A DNA stretch of 64,000 nucleotides from Simmondsia chinensis (GCA_018398585.1 JAGTTD010000003.1:5216637-5280636), one strand, 5' to 3'. Positions 32,451-45,388 are shown, numbered from the stretch's first letter. The notes: generated from the sequence alone by a model not told the origin. Made by a program: numbers and translations.

Positions 32451-34108
32451 ACCTCATTTGGTGCGGTCTATTCTAAACTTTCAGAAAATGATTATATTAA
32501 TTCTCGAGCAAATGCTGATCAAGTAATCACACCTGCTCCCACGACAGGGGGAGCTATCGATGCCAATTCCTTACACCCTTCGGATAATCTGGGGTTAGTA
32601 CTTACTCAAAATGTTTTGACTTGACCTAACTACCAATCTTGGAGAAGGTCGATTCTTAAGATTATTAAAGCAAAGAGCAAAATAGGTTTTCTTGAAGGGA
32701 GCATTGTTAAACTGGATGAGGGATCTGCAAATTTAAAATGGAGTGCTTGCGACTCCATGGTTTCCTCTTGGCTCACAAATTTTGTTTCAAAGGAGACAAA
32801 TGATAGTATAACCTATTTAGAGACTGAGCATGAAATTTGGCTGGATTTTCGTGAGAGGTTTTCTCAATACAACGTTCCTCTTATCTATAAATTAAAATGC
32901 GAGCTCTCGCATTTAAAACAAGAAAACTCACCCCTGTCCACTTATTTCACAAAATTGAGATCCTTGTGGGATGAATTATATATGTTTGTTTAAATACCCC
33001 CATGCACAAGTGGTCATTCTAAGGACTTTTCCGCCATTCATGACATGGAAAAGCTTTTAGACCTGTTGATGGGTCTTGATCCATCATTTTCTACAGTGAG
33101 ATCCTAGTTAACCAAAACTAAGCCTTTGACCTCCTTTGGTAGTGCTTATTCCTTTTAATGCTAAGGGGAGAAAGAACAAAGTGTAGTAGCAGGTACAATT
33201 CTTCCACCTAAGACGGCCGCCTTGGCCGTGAAAACCTCATTCGGGGGTGGCGGGGATTCGGTTCCTTCAGGGAGCAACCCTCATCGCATAAATCGTTTTA
33301 CCTGCTCTCATTGTAAGAAACCGTGAAAACCAAGGAAAGACGCGTTGAGTTGATAAGGAACCCAACGAGATGGAAGAATCAAGGAGCAGTAGGAGCAGTG
33401 AGAGGGACAACCACTGCCACAGCCACCCACTGCAGCAGTGACCACATGGACAGGGGGCTGTAATCTAGCTAATATCAATAACTCTTGTCTTTACTTGCAC
33501 CGGTTTTGGCTTATCCTTATGTAAACCTCATAGGTCAACTTTTTTATTTCCAACCAAAGTTGGATTATTAATACAGGTGCTAGCGATCGCATGGTTTCTT
33601 CCCTATCTTCTATATTCGATGTTGAGGCGAACAAGACTATTAGACCCATTAGGTCACCATATGGGACAAGTTTATAGGTTTCTCGTGTTGGAAAAGTCCG
33701 AATTTTTGATAATTTTGTTCTCAATGATGCATTATACGTGCCAAGTTTTCATTGTAGTTTATTGTCAGTGAGCAAATTAACTCGTGATGAAAAATGCACA
33801 TTGACATTTTATCCTATTTTTATTATATTCAGGACCTACACTCGGGGAAGCTGACTGGAGCGGGTAGGTAGAGAGATGGGCTATATCTATTGGAGACAAG
33901 GCCGGTAGCTCCCTCGGCATACGTGGTTCAGAGTAATAAAGAGGCAGTTTTGTGGTAGTGCCATTTGTGTCATGTTCCTTTCCGTAAACTTTCAGTTTTT
34001 CTGCATTGGAACATTAAGAGGACAAATGTTGTTTTTGATTCATGTCATCGTGCTAAGCAAGCACGGTTGCCGTTTCCTTTGTCTGTTTCAAAGACGCAGT
34101 TGCATTTT
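32451..34108 (+). pseudogene. Copia B, left part: gag, protease, integrase N-terminus
   Basis: The gag frame (32630-33130) has a YQSWRRSILKIIKAK-like start and a 78-codon open piece (32757-32993) ending KLRSLWDELY, typical of plant copia gag. A half zinc knuckle (FTCSHCKK, about 33300) is followed by scrambled sequence. The protease region at about 33560 reads IINTGASDRM: the catalytic aspartate of the usual D(S/T)GAS motif is replaced by asparagine. The integrase zinc region starts near 33950. The reading is interrupted at 34108 by the Athila-like insertion and resumes at 41173. The 5' LTR and primer site are missing. Confidence 0.8.
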
Positions 34109-35380
34109 TGATGTGTTTTTCTACGTCTATTCAAATTTAATATTTAACCCTAATCACTATAACACATCTAAATTGAAGTGCAGGGCAAGAAGGTGTCTAA
34201 CCACAGGGACTAGTAGTACGTGAAATTAATCTATGACCTAAATTGATTTGAATAAAATTGAGAGGTTTTTATGTTAATTAATCTTGGAATCAACAAGTAA
34301 ACTAAAATAATATACTTCTAATCGGAAAAGTAAATTAAATTGGAACCTAGGGTTTTGTGTCCATCATTTGCCAATTATTTTTGCGTTAACTCTTAACTTG
34401 GGATTATTGATCGTCAAACAGGCAGTGGCTTGGGCTATAAACTTCAACCTATTAAGGTGATATTGTTAGCATTGCATATTGACCCTATCTAACTAAAACA
34501 TAGGGAAGATAGGCTTTATTAACAATTATGTTAATACTATTGCTTGATTAATTAATCCTAGCTACATGCACAAAAAATTAATTTATAAATATCAATCTCA
34601 AAAATTAAAGGTTACAAACTCAATAATCATATTAATTGAATAAACTATTAAAGCACAATACTTCACAATATTTCTCACAATCAAGCAATTCATGTAACAA
34701 ACAAATTATCCCGAAATTAAAAGTCATACAAAAAATAAAAAAGCTAAGACTTCATCTAACCCCAGAGAGCAAGTTAGCTCTCCATCAATGATGACCCGAT
34801 GAAGGAGGCGATGTATGAACTTATGTTGGTCTTCACGCTAATTGCGCTCTTGTTTCAATTTAACGAAAGAAGAAAAAGTAATTGAGATGAGAGAGAAAGA
34901 GCTCGGCCGTCAAAAATCTAGAGAGTAATCCCCAAACATAGAGCCCCGAATCCAAATTTATACTGACATTTAACAACCCCAAGCGAGCTGGGCTGTGCGT
35001 GCTATCATGGGTTGAGGTCGTGGGCTGTACTGAGTTGGGCTTGCTGGTGGTTGGGCTCAAGTCTAGTGTCGATGGTGTTCTTAGGCTGTTGGGCTCAGGT
35101 GTTGGTGGGCTTGAACTGAAGATGATGGGCCTAAGACGCTGGGTTAGTGTGGAGGTGGGTCAAGCGTGACTCATACGATACCGTCCTGATCTCCGATTGA
35201 CTTGATTTAATTGCCTACACATCCTGTTTGTCTTATTTGCACCCATTGACAATTTTCGGACCTTTGATCTTCGAACCTATAAAACATAAAAATTTCTGAA
35301 ATGAGTATACAACATTAATTAAATAGGTGCCAAACTAGCTAAAGTAGCAATTAAAAGATGCACAAATACGAGATGTGTCA
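34109..35380 (-). repeat. Athila-type 3' LTR
   Basis: It runs TGATGTGTTTTTCTAC to GATGTGTCA on the plus strand and aligns end to end with 39838-41172. It is 63 bases shorter than that copy, which has an internal duplication around GACCCTATCTAACTAAAGC. Confidence 0.9.
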
Positions 35381-35400
35381 ACACCCCCACACCTAACTTT
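35381..35400 (-). other. Athila polypurine tract
   Basis: The minus strand reads AAAGTTAGGTGTGGGGGTGT directly before the 3' LTR, the purine-rich plus-strand primer. Confidence 0.8.
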
Positions 35401-36590
35401 TGCTAGTCCTCGAGCAAAGCATAGGACAAAGTCAAATACTCAAGCAATCAACTATCCCAAACTTCACCAAGTTTTCTGAGATTAATGCATACGTTACAAT
35501 TCAATATAAGATTCAGTCATTTAGAGCATTGTCCAATTTCAAGAATTCAAATGATTAAACTTCAGAACTTGCCATAGGATTTCGTTAACCCTGTACCAAC
35601 TAATAGAGACTCCTCAAGTAATTTAGATGCACAAGTGAAAGTGAATAGAATCTCATGCCATAGAATCTCCTCAAATTCTCACTTCCAATCGAATATACCA
35701 ATGTTGTGCACACCCACACTATTGAATCACCTAAACACATGCCCATACATTACGAATTTTAAGTGGCATATGAGTGACCACTTTACATCTTTATCATGAA
35801 TACACATCAATTTTCACTTTCTTCCTTTTCTTTTGCTCTCTTCTTTTTTTCTTTGGAGGAAGCAATTTTTTTTTCATTTTCTGTCTTTTTTTTTTTCCTT
35901 TCATTTTCTCTTCTTTTTCTGTCCATTATTTTTTTTTGGACTTTGCCATAACAAGTATCTCAACATTATAATCGACATTGATCACAAGTACTTTACATCG
36001 CATCAAGAGGCAAGGATTAGGATATGCCAATAGGACAAGCCTGCACAACTCAAGATATATGGGATTGTTTACTCAAAATTTTCAGATTTTCCACAACATG
36101 AAAGTCTTGTGCATAGTGAATATGTTAGCCATATGAGTAGGACCCGTTAATATCAACAATGATCGACAATACTCACTAACAAGTATGGAGTAGAATCATT
36201 TAATTTCATAAAATTAAGAGAACAAAATAAATAGCTAATCCTACTATCATCCTAACATATGCGTCAATCAAGCAAAACTTGGCTAAACGGTTATACTGCA
36301 CTCTCAAAATGCACAAAAGATGTTCAAAATTTAACAATTTGACCAAAAAAAATAAGCACATGCAAGTGAGCCTCACCCCCTCACCTAAATCATTCATTAT
36401 CCTAAATGCCACAACATTAATCATTAAAGCACAAGAAATAGGTGAGATGGAGCAACACAACCTGACAAAGCGACATGAACATTTACATATGACTCCTTCA
36501 ACATGAGAAAAGAACCTGAAAAGAGAGAAAATAAGCCTCCAAGCAACTAATTAATTCAAAAACTAGATTAAACACAATAATTAACAAACC
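35401..36590 (-). other. Noncoding 3' region of the Athila-type element
   Basis: AT-rich with T-rich stretches on the plus strand (35815-35940). Small frames here are low complexity. The integrase and the env-like frame found in full Athila elements are not seen. Confidence 0.5.
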
Positions 36591-37700
36591 TAAGCTGCCT
36601 CCTAGTAGCGTTAAGTTTTACGCCTTCAGCCGGGCGCGCAATAGATCCAGTGAAGATCAAGTATTGACGTCAATCAAGGAAACGATTTCACTCAGCTCAC
36701 CTAAGGAAACACCTAAAGCAAAATCAGAAGTGTCGCACATGATTTCAGGAGGGAGAGAGTAGTCGGGTGGATGGCTAATGGGGGCAGCAGCAAGTGTAAA
36801 TCGAAGCTTATGAAAAGCTTTTAACCAAGACTCATTAAGCTCACTTGATATGTCCATAGATAGCAAACTAGTCAATGGCCTTGCTAGTCCTTAAGGAATC
36901 CCTTTTAGAAACTCGCATGACCTAGAAAAGCTCTAAATTGCTTCACATTTGAGGGAGGGGGCGAGTTAACATTCAAATCTATCTTAGCCTTATCAACCTC
37001 AATGCCCTCCTTAGACAACCTACGACCTAGTACAATTCCTTCTTGAACAATAACATGATTCTTCTCTCAACCAAAAACTTGTTTCATGTCCGTGTTGAAA
37101 CTTCATTGCATCTCTTTAGAAGGTTTTGTATTCTCATCCAAGGGGCCACTGACAAGAATAGAGGGGAGTGTTTGGTCCACCAAATCATCAACAACATCCG
37201 CAAAAGAACACTCCGATTCATCCTGACTAGTGGGTGACACAAAAGCCCTAAAAATGTTCAACCTAATAGTCATGTTTACAAAACTAACATCCATTACCCC
37301 AGATCTACAATTAATGATAGCATTGGCCGTGGCTAAGAAAGGCTAACCAAGAATGACAAGGGTATTATTTTTTGAATGACTACAAGGTTCCATATTAAGC
37401 ACAGGGAAATTAGCAGGAAAAAGGGCTTTGTCTACCTTTCACTAGTACGTTAGTAAGCTCACCACGGGGGACTCTAGTTGATCTATCCATTACCTGCAAG
37501 GTCACCGTGGTGGGTTGCAACTCTCCTAGGCCTAAATTCTTATAAACCGGGTAAGGAATGATATTGGCACTCACTTCTAAGTTTAGTAAAGCTTTATCAA
37601 TTGGCAGTCTCCAAGTGAATAAGAAATGGTGGGGATACCAGGGTCTTTGTACTTAATCGAAGTGTCACACTTCAGAATGGAGCTCACTTGCTTAGCTGAA
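36590..37700 (-). pseudogene. Athila-type pol remnants (protease, RT tail, RNase H start)
   Basis: Read from 37700 downward. The protease begins about 37600 with NLEVSANIIPYPVYKNLGLG; the family motif is DLGAS, so the catalytic aspartate and glycine are both changed. A protease C-terminal frame follows (37294-37103). Next comes the reverse transcriptase end, EGIVLGRRLSKEGIEVDKAK, with RAFLGHASF (37040-36905). Then comes the RNase H start in the 36875-36657 frame, with LPPEIMCDTSDFALG. The catalytic core of reverse transcriptase between protease and tail is deleted. Near 36600-36640 the conserved family stretch just after pol is visible. Confidence 0.75.
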
Positions 37701-38039
37701 AACACTTTTTTAGACAGATGTGCTCTAGATCGCCTCTTTTGGTTCAATAAGTCCTTAATGAACTTCGCATAGGCCGGGATTTGTTTAATTGCATCAAGAA
37801 GGGGAATGTTGATCTTTACTTATCTAAATGTCTCCAGAATATCTTCCCACTTCTTGTCCTTCCCATTTGGATGTGGTGCAACTAAGGCTTGGGGGAAGGG
37901 CACTCTAGGTATATATTAGGAAGGAAGATCAAAAGTCTGAGGAGCGGAAGAAGGGTGCATGATCTCACTGGTCTTCTGCTCTCTTTCCTTGCTCTTGTCT
38001 TCTCTCTCACCACTTTACTCTCAGCACTTACCCCATTGT

Positions 38040-39427
38040 CAACCTCCTTCCCACTTCTTAAAACTGTGACTTTGCTTGTTCTTGATAGGAAGGATAGTTA
38101 TCTTGCCTCAAACAGTTCCTAGGGTTCTCTATAGTTTGGCTAGGGAGTCTTCCCTCATCTGTCCTACTCAAAGTGTTTGCTAGTTGAGCTATTTGGATTT
38201 CTAGATTTGAGATCAATTGTGTATGGGAGTGGAAGAGTTGGGAATTAGCTTCTACACCTTTCAGCGCACTCAAAACCTTCACTTCAAAAGAATTAGAGCT
38301 CAAATTAGAAAGTTGAAAGTAGTTAGAAGCATACCCTTGTAGTTGAAAACCGAGAGGTTGTGTCATACCAGATGGTTGAGGTCATGGATGCGATTGTTGT
38401 GGCATGAATCCGCCTTCTCCTCCTTGCCTCCAGGAGAAGTTTGGATGGTTTATCTAGCCAGGATTGTATGTGTTCGAATACGGATAGTTCATCGAGAATC
38501 CTTGGGCTGCATTAACCTATTTCTCCGATCAATCAACAAAAGGTGACGCAGAGGGGCAATCTTGCATAGAATGAGAGACACTAGAGCATGAAGAACAAAT
38601 ACTGTGCATGTTTTGAACATTAGACACATTAGGCATAGTAGAGAGAGTTAATGTCATCTTAAATAAGGAAGAAAGCTGCTTCATAGAAGAGACAAGAGAG
38701 TTTACTTTCTTATCTAAGATGGAAGTGTGAACAATTTCATATACTTCTCCTCTATTTAATCTAGCAGCATTTAAATGTGCATGTGTGGCATTCTGTTGTG
38801 AGTTCTCATTCAAATGTTCAAACAATTCCCACGCCTTATCCTCATTCTTCCTAAAGAAATTGACCACCACAAGAGGCATCAACAGTTTGTTGACCTTTTT
38901 CATTCAACCCGTAATAAAAGTTTTGGACTAGTTGCCATTTAGGGATAGCATGATGTCGACAGGCTCTCCATAGTTCCCTAAATCTATCCCAACTCTCATG
39001 AAACTCTACACTTGGAAGTTGGGAAAAAGGTGTTAATGGCTCTCCTAGCAGTGTTGGTCATACTAATGGGATAGAATTTCTTAAGAAATTCTTGTTGCAC
39101 TTGAGTTCAAGTAGTAATCGCCCGACTAGGTAAGGTACCTAACCAATACTTAGCCTTATCCTTCAAAGAGAAAGGAAAAAGCAGAAGTAAGATGGCTTTA
39201 TCACTAATGTTAGGAATCCTAAAGGTTAAGCAAACCTCCATGAAACTATCCAAGTGTGTGTACGGGTTCTCATTACCCAAGCCGTGGAATGAAGGAAGCA
39301 TTTGTATGGTATGTGGCTTAAGCTCGAACTGATGGGCTATAGGTGGCAACCTAATGCATGAAGGTGAGGTGTATGTGGTGGGAGTAAAATACTCCATAAG
39401 TGGATGTGGTTGTTGTTCATTAGCCAT
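38040..39427 (-). pseudogene. Athila-type gag, broken by stops
   Basis: Starts MANEQQPHPLMEYFTP at 39427. The capsid part has SFHGLGNENPYTHLDSFME and FPFSLKDKAKYWLGTLP, hallmarks of Athila gag. Stops follow, and the reading resumes at 38903-38529 with AWELFEHLNENSQQ and a complete zinc knuckle CSSCSSVSHSMQDC (C-x2-C-x4-H-x4-C). The C-terminal part (38366-38058) has LEIQIAQLANTLS and RLPSQTIENPR. Gag would assemble the particle that packages element RNA; here several nonsense changes rule out a full protein. Confidence 0.85.
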
Positions 39428-39819
39428 TATGTTTGTGCTCAGTGGTGGGCTCTAAGATCTCTTAAGGTCCTTTCAATTTTAGGGTCGAATCTAGTAACGT
39501 CAAGAGACAAAGAATGACGACCGTGCATGAACAAACAACCACAAGAAATCAGTAAAACTAAAAACTAAAGCTAACAAAACAAAATAAAAATAAACAAGAC
39601 AAAATAAAACACTTGAAAAGAAAAATAACCAATAAACTATCCTAAAATTTACCAATGCATGAAAATCACAAGACAAATAGTACTAAGAAAAAGAAAATAC
39701 AATATTTTTTTTATTTTTTCTAGAAAAGAGACAATGACAATTAAAAAAATATTAAGAATCCTAAATTAAAAATCAAAGAAAATCACAAAAATAAAATCAC
39801 GAACGTTACGTAGTCACCA

Positions 39820-39837
39820 GCAACGACGCCAAAATCT
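39820..39837 (-). other. Athila-type primer-binding site
   Basis: Directly inside the 5' LTR on the minus strand: TTTGGCGTCGTTGCTGG. It matches the tRNA-Asp-type TGGCGCCGTTGCCGG with two transitions. Confidence 0.75.
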
Positions 39838-41172
39838 TGATGTGTTTTTCTACTTCTATCAAAATTTAGTATTTTACCCTAATCACTGGACACATCTAAA
39901 TTGAAGTACAAGGCAAGATGGCTTAAAGCTATAGGAACTAAGAGTACGTGAAATTACTTTATAACCTAAATTGTTCTGAATAAAATTGAGAAGTTTTTGT
40001 GTTAATTAATCTAAGAAACGATAATTAAACTACAATAATCTACTTCTAATCAGAAAAGTATAGTAAATTGGAACCTAAGGTTTCGAGTCCATCATTAGCC
40101 CATTATTTTTGCGTTAACTTTTAACTTGGGATTATTGACTCTCACACGGGTAGTGGTTTAGGCTGCAAGCTTTAATCTGCTAAGGTGATGTTGTTAGTAT
40201 TGCATGTTGACCCTATCTAACTAAAGCACAAGAAAAATAGACTCTATCTAATGTATTGTTAATTATTACGTATTGACCCTATCTAACTAAAGCATAGGGA
40301 AGATATGCTTTAATTAATAATTCGGTTAATATTATTGCTGGATTAATTAATCTTAAGGCTACAAGCACAAAGAATTAATTTATAAATATCAATCTCAACA
40401 ATTAAAGGTTACAAACTCAATAATCATATTAATTAAATAAACAATTAAAGCATAATACTTCCTAGTATTTCTCACAATCAAGCAATTCATGTAACATTCA
40501 AATTATCCCAAAATTAAAAGTAATACAAAAATAAAAAGGCTAAGATTTCATCTAACCTCATAGCGCAAGTTAGCTCTCCATCGAGGATGACCTGATGAAG
40601 GAGGAGATGTATGAACTCATGTTAGTCTTCACGCTAATTTTTCTCTTGTTCCAATTTAACGAAAAAGTGAAAGTAATTGAGAGGAGAGAGAAAGAGCTGG
40701 GCCGTCAAAAATCCGGAGAATAATCTCCAAAAACAAAGCCCCAAATCCAGATTTATATAACATTTAACTCTAAGCGAGCTGGGCTGTGCGTGCTGTCGTG
40801 GGTTTAGGTCATGGGCCAGACTGAGTTGGGCTTGCTGGTTGTTGGGCGCGAGTCTAGTGTCGATGGTGGTCTTGGGCTGTTAGGCTTAGGTGTTGGTGGG
40901 CTTGAACATAAGATGATGGGCCTGAGACGCTGGGTTAGCGCGGAGGTGGGTCAAAAGTGATTCATAATATATCATCCTGATCTCCAATTGACTTGATTTA
41001 ATTTCCTACGCATCCAATTTGTCTTATTTGCACCCAATTGACAATTTTCGGAACTTTGATCTTTGAACCTATAAAACTTAAAAATTGCCGAAATGAGTAT
41101 ATAACTACAATTAAACAGGTGCAAAAATAGCCGAAATAGCAATTAAAAGATGCGCAAATATGAGACGTATCA
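39838..41172 (-). repeat. Athila-type 5' LTR
   Basis: A 1335-bp copy of 34109-35380, TG...CA bounded on the plus strand (TGATGTGTTTTTC to GACGTATCA). The extra 63 bp is a local duplication containing ACCCTATCTAACTAAAGC. Confidence 0.9.
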
Positions 41173-43826
41173 GTTTTCTATTAATTCATAGCAAAATTTG
41201 GGGGCCTCATAGAACTTTTTCTGTAACTAGTGCCCGGTATTTTTAACCATCATTGATGACTACAGTTGTTGCACTTGGGTTTATCTTATGAGGGAGAAAT
41301 CCTAAGCCCATGGCATTCTTATGGATTTTTGTCATATAGTGGTCGCTCATTTTGGATTACAGGTCAAACAAGTTAAGAACGACAATGGTCAAGAATTTTA
41401 AGTATGGACCATTGTTGGACTGCTACTGAAAACATGGAATTCAATTTCGAACTTGATTGACCGAAACACCTCAACAAAATGAGGAATGTAAGCATAGTCA
41501 TTTATAGGAAGTTGGACAAGCACTGGAATTCCAAGCCGATCTCCCTAAGCAGTTTTGGGGTAAGTGGATTTTAACGGCCGCTTATTTGATAAATTTGATG
41601 CCTACTAGCTTGCTTAAGAATAAAAGTTCTTATGAAGTTTTGTTGGGTAAAACTCCCTCATATAATCATTTGCGAATTTTCAAGTGTTTATGTTACTACC
41701 ATGTTAAGAGTCGATCTAACGACAAATTTGATAAGCGGACCTCGCTGAGGATCTTTGCGGGGTACCCCTATAATCAAAAGGAGTACAAGGTTTTTTGTTT
41801 TGATGATAATAAAATTATTGTTTCTAGGAATGTTCGGTTTTATGAAGACTCCGTGCCTTATTTGAAAGGTGGTTTGGTAGGTTCTACTCATGACAGACAT
41901 GTTAGCATCATGAATAAACAGAGCCCTATTTGAGACATAGCTGAACCGGTCCTCCAGGAAGGCTCAGCCGATTTGCCATTGGCCGAGCCGGCAGCATAGG
42001 AACTGACTGATAGTAGGTTGGCTGGAGTAGTTGCCGACCGACCTTCAAACTATCAGCTGGCAATAGAGAGGGGTGGACGCCCCGATGTTGGGGTCGAGGA
42101 TGTGTGAAGAAGTAGTTGAGTTCATTATATGCCCATCAAATACCAAGATTGTATCACCGAGTTGCCATCTACTATAGCCTATTCTCTCGCTCCCACTTCA
42201 TCAGCCGACTCTGGTATAACTTATCCCATCTCTAATTTTGTATCTAGCGTACGTTTTTTTAATGCTCACTCGACTTTCTTGAACGCCATCGCTTCTTATG
42301 ATGAAACCAAAAATTTTAACCAGACCATACAGTATGAGCATTAGAGGAAGGCTATGAAGAAGGAGATCAAGGCGCTGGAGAAAAACCTTACATGAACTCT
42401 TAAATCTCTACCAATTGGGAAGAAGGCCATAGACTCAAAATGAGTTTATAAGGTTAAGTACACGTCTGATGGGTCCATAGAGCGATACAATGCCTGACTC
42501 ATTCCTAAGGGCTACACTCAAATGTAAGTTATCTACTATCACAACACTTTTGCTCTTGTTTCTAACCTTGTAACTGTGCGGTGTGTTTTAGCTGTTGCCA
42601 CAGCCCGCAGTTGGATTATCCAACAATGGGATCTCAATAATGCCTTTCTCCACGATGATTGAGATGAGGAAGTCTGCATGAGACTTCCATAGGGTTTTGA
42701 ACAAAATCACGAAGCGAAAGGTTGTTGCCAGCGTAAGTTCCTTTATGGGCTGAAACAGGGTCCCGAAATTGGAATCAGAAATTCACTTCGATTTTGTTTT
42801 AAATTGGTTCTTAGTAGTCTAAGTCCGATTACTCTTTTTACTTACATGTGTGCATCAACTTACACTATTGTTCTTATATCCCCAATGACGTTCTTGTAAT
42901 GGGTAATGGCATGAGTCACATTAAAAAGATAAAGAGTGTTTTGAATAAGTCTTTCGGGTTTAAAAATTTAGGACAAGTGAAGTACTTTTTAGAAATTGAG
43001 GTTCCTCGGTCCCAAAAGGGCATTATGTTAAGTCAACGGAAATACATTTTGGACATTGTTAGTGAGGCGAGTCTTTTGGGTGCTCAACCGGTCCTCACAC
43101 TGATAGTTCAAAACCATGGTCTAGTAGATGGGCAACGCAATCGGGTGGAAGATAGGGTCCAATATAGGAGGCTTGTGAGGCGTCTGTTGTATTTAATGAT
43201 CGCCCTTCTTGACATTAATTATGGTTTTTGAGTTTTGAGCCAATTCACGCATGATCCTCACACCCCTCATCTTAATGCCATTATGCAAATTTTATGTTAC
43301 CTCAAAGGAACACCGGGTTAAGGCATTTTTCTTCTTTTCGATTGTGATTTTAAACTTTGTGGTTTTATTATGATGCTGATCGAGCCGGTTTTCCTACGAC
43401 CAGACGCTGCACTATTGGGTTCATTATTTTCTTATTGGAGCCGTACTAAATAGACAGTCCTTTCCCGATCCTCGGCTGAAGCAAAGTATCGGTCCATGGC
43501 TAGAACGACGAGTGAGATAGTTTTGTTATGACACTTATTAATTGATCTCGTTGTTCCTATTAAAGATCTTGCTTTGTTGTTTTGTGTTAATTAGGCTGCT
43601 ATCCATATTGCTTCTAATCCCGTCTTTCATGAGAGGAAAAAACACATTGAAATTGATTGTCACTTTGTTAGAAAAAAAATTGCTGTCCAAAGAGATTGAA
43701 ATAGCTTTTGTTCTTACACAGGGAGCAAGTGGCCAATGTTTTCACCATGGCTTTGGAATGTTCGAATTATTTCGCACTTCTTTGGCAAGTTGGGCATTGT
43801 CAACTTACATGATCCAACATAAGGGG
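41173..43826 (+). pseudogene. Copia B, right part: integrase, reverse transcriptase, RNase H
   Basis: The host element resumes in the integrase zinc/core region (IIDDYS-like text near 41245, then LQVKQVKNDNGQEF about 41360-41400). The integrase C-terminal frame 41586-41933 has SYEVLLGKTPSYNHLRIFKC. Reverse transcriptase starts near 42345 with many stops (WDLNNAFLHDD near 42630; FLYGLKQG near 42740). The palm tail and linker are in 42848-43231 (FGFKNLGQVKYFLEIEV). RNase H remains around 43240-43720 (SRSSAEAKYRSMA, about 43460). The YVDD region is scrambled between 42800 and 42900. Confidence 0.85.
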
Positions 43827-43830
43827 GTAG

Positions 43831-44159
43831 TGTGTATATCTAGTATTTTTCATGTATTTTGTTTTGGTATTTTCGTACCTAACATATTCCATAGCATCTT
43901 GTAATTAATTAGAAGGAATAATCTCTTCCTTCTTCTCTCTCTTGTAACTGGTCATTTATGGCCATTTACTTCCATTAATGAGGTTACTATGTCTAGCTAG
44001 GATGATTAGTATGCTTTAGTTATTTCTTAGTGTTTTCTTTTTCTCTAGGCTTTGTATAATTTGCTTGGTTCTTGATGTAAGTATTCACTCAATCAAATTA
44101 TATTTTCCCTTTCATCTATTGTCTTGCATGTGTTAAATTTATTCTTGCATTTTTCCAGG
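43831..44159 (+). repeat. Copia B 3' LTR (right edge uncertain)
   Basis: AAGGGGGTAG (polypurine tract, 43821-43830) is followed by TGTGTATATCTAG. No copy exists on the left because copia B lacks its 5' LTR, so length cannot be checked. The block ends where the copia C LTR begins. Confidence 0.55.
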
Positions 44160-44428
44160 TGTGGAGCCTGGTTCTATACTATTATTGGCTAAGTCCAATG
44201 GAGTGGAGGATTGGGCCAATAGCGTTTCATGTGTGTGCTTATGTAAACCCAGTTCTAGAGTATGCGAGAGGAGAGTGAATTGAAGAAAACTTTCCATAAC
44301 AATTCCAAAACAATAAAACTCTTCCAGCAACTCTGTGGACATAGGCAATTCTGGCCGAACCATCCATGTGTTTGGTTCTTATTTTTCTCATTGAATTTTT
44401 GGTTGTTTAGCTCTTGCGTTTTCTAACA
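44160..44428 (+). repeat. Copia C 5' LTR
   Basis: 269 bp, TGTGGAGCCTGG to TTCTAACA. It aligns with 48364-48699 but lacks about 100 bp present there. Confidence 0.75.
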
Positions 44429-44430
44429 AC

Positions 44431-44442
44431 TGGTATCAGAGC
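44431..44442 (+). other. Copia C primer-binding site (initiator tRNA-Met)
   Basis: TGGTATCAGAGC, exact complement of the plant initiator tRNA-Met 3' end, two bases after the LTR. Confidence 0.9.
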
Positions 44443-44466
44443 TTGGTTCAATTGTTGGAATGGGAA

Positions 44467-45225
44467 TGACAACTAAGGAAGAAGTGAATATTTTTGGAAT
44501 CGAGAAGTTTGATGGCACGAATTTTGGATAATGGAAGATGTAAATCAAAGATTATCTCTACAGGAAGAATCTCCATCTTCCATTGACGTATGAAAAGCTA
44601 GCATATATGTCAGATTCAAATTGGAAACTTCTTGATCGACAAGCTTTGGATCGGATTTGGTTGACCTTGTCGAGATCAGTTGCATACAATGTTATGAAGG
44701 AAAAGACTACAATGGAACCAAAGGATGCCCTCTACGGGATGTATGAGAAACCGTCAGCAAATAGCAACATGTATTTGATGAAGAAGCTCTCAATCTAAAG
44801 ATAATAGAAAGTACTTCAGTTACTGAACACTTAAATGATTTTAATACCATTATTAATCAGTTGACTTCAATGGAGATTGATTTTGATGTTGAGATTTGAG
44901 CATTGATATTATTGACTTTGTTACCTAATAGTTGGGAGGCTATGAGAATAGTCGTTAGTAATTCTGCAGAAAAAACAAAATTAAAATACGATGATGTTCG
45001 TGATTTAATTCTAGCTGAGGAGCTGCATAAAATATATTCTAGTGAAACCCTAGGTTCGAGTTCTGCCCTAAATGTTGATAATTGGGGTAGAAGGAAACAA
45101 TACTACTTGTTGGAATTACGATAAGACTAGTCATCTGAGAAGGGATTTTAAACATCCAAAAATGATTGAAAGTAATTTGACCAATGCTGTTGTACAGGAG
45201 GTTCACGACGTGTAATTGCTTGCTG
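44467..45225 (+). pseudogene. Copia C gag
   Basis: The frame opens near 44467 and reads EKFDGTNFG, then a stop. The open piece 44583-44798 contains LLDRQALDRIWLTLSRSVAY and LYGMYEKPSANSN, and the piece 44903-45124 has LLPNSWEAMRIVVSNSAEK. All are diagnostic of the Tnt1-94 gag group. A zinc knuckle region at 45105-45150 is degraded (HLRRDFKHPK without its first cysteines). The particle protein is broken by several stops. Confidence 0.85.
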
Positions 45226-45234
45226 TGTACGACA

Positions 45235-45357
45235 TGGTTGATGATTGGGTCTTAGATTCAGATGCCTCGTTCCATACTACTTCACACTATGAAATTATGA
45301 CATTTATGTAGCAGGGGATTTCAGAAAAGGTGTATTTAGCAAATAGGGTTTTTCTTT

Positions 45358-45388
<31 letters not shown>

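Larger units (their letters stand above)
34109..41172 (-). mobile_element. Athila-type Ty3/gypsy retrotransposon nested in copia B
   Basis: The element is bounded by LTRs 34109-35380 and 39838-41172. ATTTT precedes and GTTTT follows it, a 5-bp duplication with one change. On the minus strand the primer site (TTTGGCGTCGTTGCTGG) resembles the tRNA-Asp site of Athila elements. The polypurine tract is AGGTGTGGGGGTGT, and the 3' region carries the GAGGCAGC-type sequence typical of the family. At 7.06 kb it is shorter than the usual 10-12 kb: most of reverse transcriptase and integrase are deleted. Gag, protease, a reverse transcriptase tail and the start of RNase H are identifiable but broken. Confidence 0.9.

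Noticed and set aside
35774..36033. Two overlapping Phe-rich plus-strand frames resembling membrane proteins
   Set aside because: They come from T-rich sequence on the antisense strand of the Athila-type element.
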